From Aphis gossypii (taxonomy: Eukaryota; Arthropoda; Insecta; Hemiptera; Aphididae), in NCBI RefSeq assembly GCF_020184175.1, contig NC_065531.1, forward strand, positions 62,388,806 to 62,452,805: a DNA stretch of 64,000 nt, written 5' to 3'. The notes under the pieces are model-generated. The model made no database searches. It was not told the DNA's origin and was given only the letters and a program-made list of their open reading frames with translations. Every line of letters starts with the position of its first letter. Positions within the stretch are counted from its first letter, which is position 1. Below, one piece after another: positions 61,201 through 64,000 of this stretch. The position numbers and the translations under genes were made by a program.

Positions 61201-64000
61201 TTTTAAATTTTCGTTTTCAATCGTGAAAATAAAAAAATAATATATTATTCAACCGTAATAATAAAACATAAAATATTTATATTTTATTGTATTTGTTTAT
61301 GATATAATATATTATAATATTTTATGTATATACAATAATATATTATATACATTATACGTATATAAAAATTCCAAGTAGATTCTATAATGGGAGCATTAGA
61401 AGGATTAGGGTTAATTTTGTGCTCTGCCCCTTTTCCCCAATGGCCTGTATCTTATCGAACCCTCGCTGTACACACGTAAAATAAAATACGCTGCTGCGGT
61501 GTATTGTTTTCTTTATTTTTATTCATTTTACGGTCGAAAATATATTTTGGTATTCTGGTGACGAGCAAACGCGTCCATAGAAAACGTCAGACAGATCGAA
61601 AAACGATTTGAATGTTCGTTTTAACGCACCGGATTCAGGGATAAGCGTGTGCGCGTATAATATAACATTATATATTATATAGGTACAATCGAAAATAATG
61701 CAACCAAGAATGATTAATTTTTTTTCTAACCGTTATTGTGATTGCGATTTTAAACAGCAAAATATTTTTTTTTCTTTTAACGTTTAAATTGGCATTCCGT
61801 CATGAGCTATCTATAATATGGTTTTATATTAGTCGTGTGATCGAAATTTTGGAGATTGGTCTTTAAGCGTATGTATGACGACGAAAATACATTAATAATT
61901 TTAGAATATTATGATGTTACAATATGAAACCCGGTAGGATAAAAGCAACAGAGTAGTGTTGTAGACGGTGAACCGTAGGCTAAGTGCCCGAAGCGAATGT
62001 AAGCGTGATTTCAATCGAATCAAACTAGGGTGCGCGTTGTACCAGTATATCATTAAGGACGAAGATTTCTCTACTTTTCTAACAAAAGTATTCGGCGAGC
62101 TTATATGCATCGGAAAGATATATATTTCTTATTTACCTATATATGTGCGTGAAAAATAAAGAATCGAACAAATAAATGATGCTTAATATATTCGATGGGG
62201 CGATTTGAAAAGTACGTGCGCATAAAACGTTTTCATTATTTGGACTTTAGAGACATTTTATAGTGTGTCGAATTGAACCTTATTTATTCAGATAAACGCA
62301 CCCAACTAGTATATTATAAAGTAAAGGCATACATGGCATAGACTACCTTATCGCTTTGCTTTTACTCGTACGATCGTTGGTATAAAGTGTATACAAATAT
62401 ACAAATTACGCAGTGACTCGTGAGACTATACGGTAGGTATGTACATAATATATATATATGTATACATATTCATATAAATAGATGACCTTTTGAATATTTA
62501 TTTTATCCTCACAGATTTCCAATAATAACTAACAAAAAAAGTAGAACATTTGGCGATATTTATTGAAATGATTGCGACACATAGGGGCATAGATTTTACC
62601 ATCACCTAATATCACATATTTAATATTAAACATCGGTAAAAATGAACGGATGATTACAAATAATATAATATTATTGCGAATTGAAATTGCTATTTGTCGT
62701 CCTAATGGTTAATAATTTTGAGATAAAACTTTAAACAAAAGCAAGCTCAAAAGTCACTCCCTATATTTTTCATACATCTAACTATGCGCCTAAATAATAA
62801 TTATATTATCATATTAATATATCTTTCAAAGTGAACCTGTTAGAAAAGTTTTATTTGTTTTTGTTATGCTGTTTAACAATGGTAAAATTATTGAAAAGTT
62901 CAATACAGATTAATTAATTTCAGACGTTTTAGTTAATTATTTTAAATGACAAATTCGTCTTTATACAATATGGTATAATAGATATTATCACTGCTGTTGA
63001 TTATTATATTAAAACTATGGTGCTCATTAACGTTAAAAATAATATTTTTGTTATTTAGGAAAGAAAAATCTATCATTTTGTAAACGAGTAGAATTAGTGT
63101 TGGGAATTTTTTTTAATAAGTTTCTTCCTCGTACTTCATTTATTACATTAAATGTCCAAAATGACATGGTAACCTATACCACTTAAAGATAGTTTTGGAT
63201 GAAATAGGTTCGGTTTTTGGTTAGTTAGTTGGAAAGTTGTAAAGAAAATATAAAAAATGATTAATTATATGATGTAATGTTATAATATTTTATTTCTGAG
63301 CATTATTAATTTTTGTACTAATCAGGTGCTATGTATAAATTATCATTTTCATAATAAATTATACGTTTTTGTTTTATCAAGACCATCGATAATAATACTA
63401 TTTATAAACAATGCCAAAACCTACTTTGAAAAATTATTATATTTCTTCACATGGATAATCATTGGTAATCATATTTAATGATAGTATACTGATGTGCATT
63501 TATAATTTATGCTATTCTAATTAAAAATCAGGTACATTTAGAAATATTAATTTTTACTATTTTACTGAATATGGTTTAGTTAATTGTTTCTTAGCGGCTT
63601 TTACTTGAACTAATATAACTGGATATTCCGTAAAATATGTATATAGGTTTATTATAATTACGTATACAATATACATTTGTTATAATAATTTATATAAGTG
63701 TTTCATTATTTTAATATGCCAGACAAAGTGTCATATATATATACTTATTAATACTATTTGATGGATTTTAATAATTTAATTTGATACATATTATGGCCTT
63801 ATATAAAAAATGGATATTATTGGTATACTATATAATAGTGTATAATAATATAATTTAGGAAAGTAGCCTAAATGAGATGCTCTAACCTACAAGGTACCAC
63901 AATGTTCAAATTTTACATATATATCGTAAGAATTTGTATGAAAATTGGTGTTTTTCTAATTGAAATATTTTTATATGAGTTCTAAAATTGATGATATATA
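57011..64000. other. Gene-free AT-rich stretch with simple repeats
   Basis: A purine-rich GA tract lies at about 57855-57915 and an (AT)n microsatellite at about 58172-58198. A segment ending CATAATATTC then GTGAGT on the minus strand (donor near 60609) could be an untranslated first exon of a minus-strand gene, but nothing confirms it. Around 60600-62200 the sequence is somewhat less AT-rich. No coding gene can be supported through to the window end. Confidence 0.35.
58172..58198. repeat. (AT)n microsatellite
   Basis: About 13 uninterrupted AT dinucleotides occur here. It is a simple repeat likely to vary in length between individuals. Confidence 0.9.

Noticed and set aside
61901..62159. 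Overlapping short frames on both strands near 62 kb
   Set aside because: Mutually antisense, no domain similarity and no supporting splice or polyadenylation arrangement.

Overview
This is a eukaryotic, very AT-rich window with small spliced exons, consensus GT-AG introns and dense DNA-transposon relics. It looks like a hemipteran insect, most likely an aphid. The basis is the UGT gene, FLYWCH-MULE and hAT transposases of the kind that crowd aphid genomes, and many short non-autonomous elements. Species assignment is inference. I see no bacterial, organellar, CRISPR or rRNA features and no convincing tRNA gene.

Layout. 1-13 kb is a compact housekeeping block: a dUTPase gene (+, 2319-3386), a tail-to-tail LRWD1-like WD40 gene (-, 3691-7768) and, head-to-head with it across 615 bp, a ZCCHC4-like rRNA N6-adenine methyltransferase gene (+, 8384-13027). 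Intron 8 of the last carries a decayed Tc1/mariner-like element with recognisable terminal inverted repeats. 13-15 kb holds only transposon debris.

15-31 kb is a tandem segmental duplication of about 5.8-6 kb. Each unit carries a multi-exon gene ending in a C-terminal C3HC4 RING finger (copies at about 17.1-20.4 and 25.8-28.7 kb). A decayed FLYWCH-type MULE transposon lies exactly at the junction; its inverted ends are built from tandem repeats of about 45 bp. Copy A also carries a truncated MULE-like fragment upstream of its candidate first exon. Copy B ends at a Harbinger-like MITE whose pre-insertion site is seen in copy A.

31-38.6 kb holds hAT-type short elements and an intact-looking spliced gene for a 432-aa SNF2-like protein. 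It keeps the fold signature of the TTF2/lodestar-type ATPase N-lobe but has lost the Walker A lysine context and the DEAH box and has no C-terminal helicase lobe. Its acidic 5' exon is duplicated in inverted orientation just downstream, and that copy is split by a hAT transposase fragment.

38.7-42 kb is repeats. 42.2-47.2 kb is one complete UDP-glycosyltransferase gene on the minus strand whose first exon is an isolated GC-rich island. 47.2-64 kb is a gene desert with short hAT-like elements, several with perfect 8-bp target-site duplications.

No operon-like cooperation is expected. The most unusual content is the inactive SNF2-like protein with its inverted partial copy, and the RING gene pair with the MULE at its junction. 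Exon joins were worked out by hand from reading phase and splice consensus. Untranslated exons and promoters are mostly not resolvable.
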